Program-made: the position numbers and the translations under genes
Notes under the pieces: model-generated
What the model was told of the DNA's origin: nothing
Seen by the model: the letters and a program-made list of their open reading frames with translations, nothing else
The model's database searches: none
Shown: positions 4,238 through 5,162 of the stretch, piece by piece
How the letters are laid out: every line of letters begins with the position of its first letter
Numbering within the stretch: the first letter of the stretch is position 1
NCBI GenBank assembly: GCA_030150315.1
Contig: JASLGB010000341.1
Span: 1 to 5,162, forward strand
Direction of reading: 5' to 3'
Source: Dokdonella sp.
GTDB lineage: Bacteria; Pseudomonadota; Gammaproteobacteria; Xanthomonadales; Rhodanobacteraceae
DNA length: 5,162 nt

Positions 4238-5162
4238 ATGCCGATCGCTCCGCTGAACCCGACCGACCTCTACGACATCCGTTCCATGCTCAGCGACGAA
4301 GAGCGCATGGTGCAAGACACCGTTGCCCGCTTCACCGACGAGCGCGTGCTGCCGATCATCGGCGACTGCTTCGATCAGGCGCGCTTTCCGACCGAGCTGA
4401 TTCCGGAGATGGCCGATCTGGGCTTGCTGGGTGCAACGCTGCCGGCCGAATACGGCTGCGCCGGCATGAACGGCGTCAGCTACGGCCTGATCTGCCAGGA
4501 GCTGGAGCGTGGCGATTCGGGCCTGCGCAGCTTTGCCTCGGTGCAGAGCTCGCTGTGCATGTATCCGATCTATGCCTACGGCACCGAGGAACAGAAGCAG
4601 CACTGGCTGCCGCAGATGGCGGCGGGCAAGGTGATCGGCTGCTTCGGCCTGACCGAACCGCAGGGCGGCTCGGACCCGGCCAACATGAAGACGCACGCGA
4701 AGAAGGACGGCGGCGACTGGGTCATCAACGGCGCCAAGATGTGGATTACCAACGGCAACCTCGCACACATCGCGATCGTGTGGGCGCAGACCGAAGACGG
4801 CATCCAGGGCTTCATCGTCGAGAAGGGAACGCCCGGTTTCACCGCGCAGGAAATCCACAAGAAGATGAGCCTGCGCGCTTCGGTGACCAGCGCGCTGTTC
4901 TTCGACAACGTGCGCGTGCCGGAGGCCAACCGCCTGCCGAACGTGAATGGCCTGAAGGGTCCGCTGGGCTGCCTCACGCAGGCACGCTATGGCATCACCT
5001 GGGGTCCGATCGGCGCAGCGCAGGCCTGCTTGCAGGAAGTGCTCAACTACACGCAGGAACGCATCCTGTTCGGCCGTCCGCTGGCCTCCAACCAGGCCAT
5101 CCAGATCAAGATGGCCGAGATGGCCCGCCGCATTACCATGGCGCAGCTGCTCTCACTGCAGC
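4238..5162 (+). CDS. gcdH: Glutaryl-CoA dehydrogenase, 3' partial
   Basis: This FAD-dependent acyl-CoA dehydrogenase converts glutaryl-CoA to crotonyl-CoA and CO2 in lysine and tryptophan breakdown, in the cytosol, passing electrons to ETF. The visible 308 codons cover the N-terminal helical domain, the middle beta domain and part of the C-terminal helical domain; the full family length is about 390. Motifs include ELERGDSGLRS (88-98), GCFGLTEPQGGSDP (134-147), WITNG (169-173), KMSLRASVTS (209-218) and GPLGCLTQARYGITWG (241-256). Glu90, Arg97 and Ser98 align, from memory, with human GCDH Glu87, Arg94 and Ser95 near the glutaryl carboxylate, which favours glutaryl-CoA over other acyl-CoAs. The catalytic Glu in the later YEGT segment lies beyond the window. 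ATG 4238 is supported by the usual short N-terminus before the first helix. The gene is divergent from the deacetylase gene, with a dyad at its presumed promoter. No stop codon is seen up to the edge. Confidence 0.94.
   Translation, partial: MPIAPLNPTDLYDIRSMLSDEERMVQDTVARFTDERVLPIIGDCFDQARFPTELIPEMADLGLLGATLPAEYGCAGMNGVSYGLICQELERGDSGLRSFASVQSSLCMYPIYAYGTEEQKQHWLPQMAAGKVIGCFGLTEPQGGSDPANMKTHAKKDGGDWVINGAKMWITNGNLAHIAIVWAQTEDGIQGFIVEKGTPGFTAQEIHKKMSLRASVTSALFFDNVRVPEANRLPNVNGLKGPLGCLTQARYGITWGPIGAAQACLQEVLNYTQERILFGRPLASNQAIQIKMAEMARRITMAQLLSLQ

Noticed and set aside
4205..4858. 217-residue minus-strand open frame
   Set aside because: It is antisense to the clear glutaryl-CoA dehydrogenase reading frame.

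Overview
The window is GC-rich throughout. Two features suggest a member of the Lysobacterales (Xanthomonadales), perhaps Rhodanobacteraceae: strong G/C preference at third codon positions, and a secreted protease ending in a short tail of the form I-F-x-D-G-F, which I recall from many exported proteins of that order. This placement rests on memory of family features, not on a database search.

Region 1 (1-2813, plus strand) looks like one transcription unit of three tightly packed genes. The first is the 3' part of a secreted bacillopeptidase F-like S8 serine protease whose start and signal peptide lie before the window. Next comes a cytosolic 5'-nucleotidase of the cN-I (PF06189) family, overlapping the protease by 8 bases. 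The third is a 161-residue protein of uncertain function with an acetyltransferase-like look, overlapping the nucleotidase by 4 bases (ATGA). The overlaps imply translational coupling. A Shine-Dalgarno sequence for the nucleotidase is embedded in the codons of the protease C-terminal tail.

Region 2 (2814-2939) separates two convergent genes. It is mostly a degenerate array of about six 14-bp units, each opening with GATC. The array starts inside the last codons of the plus-strand gene and is followed by a small possible hairpin.

Region 3 (2940-3758, minus strand) is a NodB-type polysaccharide deacetylase with all catalytic motifs but no visible signal peptide.

Region 4 (3759-4237) is a 479-bp gap between divergent genes with no convincing coding sequence. 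It contains a dyad beside each presumed promoter, an 18-bp direct repeat 78 bp apart, and a cluster of perfect inverted repeats that could fold into a branched RNA or could be chance in such GC-rich DNA.

Region 5 (4238 to the end, plus strand) is the N-terminal three quarters of a glutaryl-CoA dehydrogenase, cut by the window edge.

The genes do not form one obvious pathway. The items most worth checking are the protease tail with its embedded ribosome-binding site, the GATC 14-bp array, the unrecognised third gene, and the structured divergent intergenic region. I see no RNA gene, CRISPR array, insertion sequence or phage gene.
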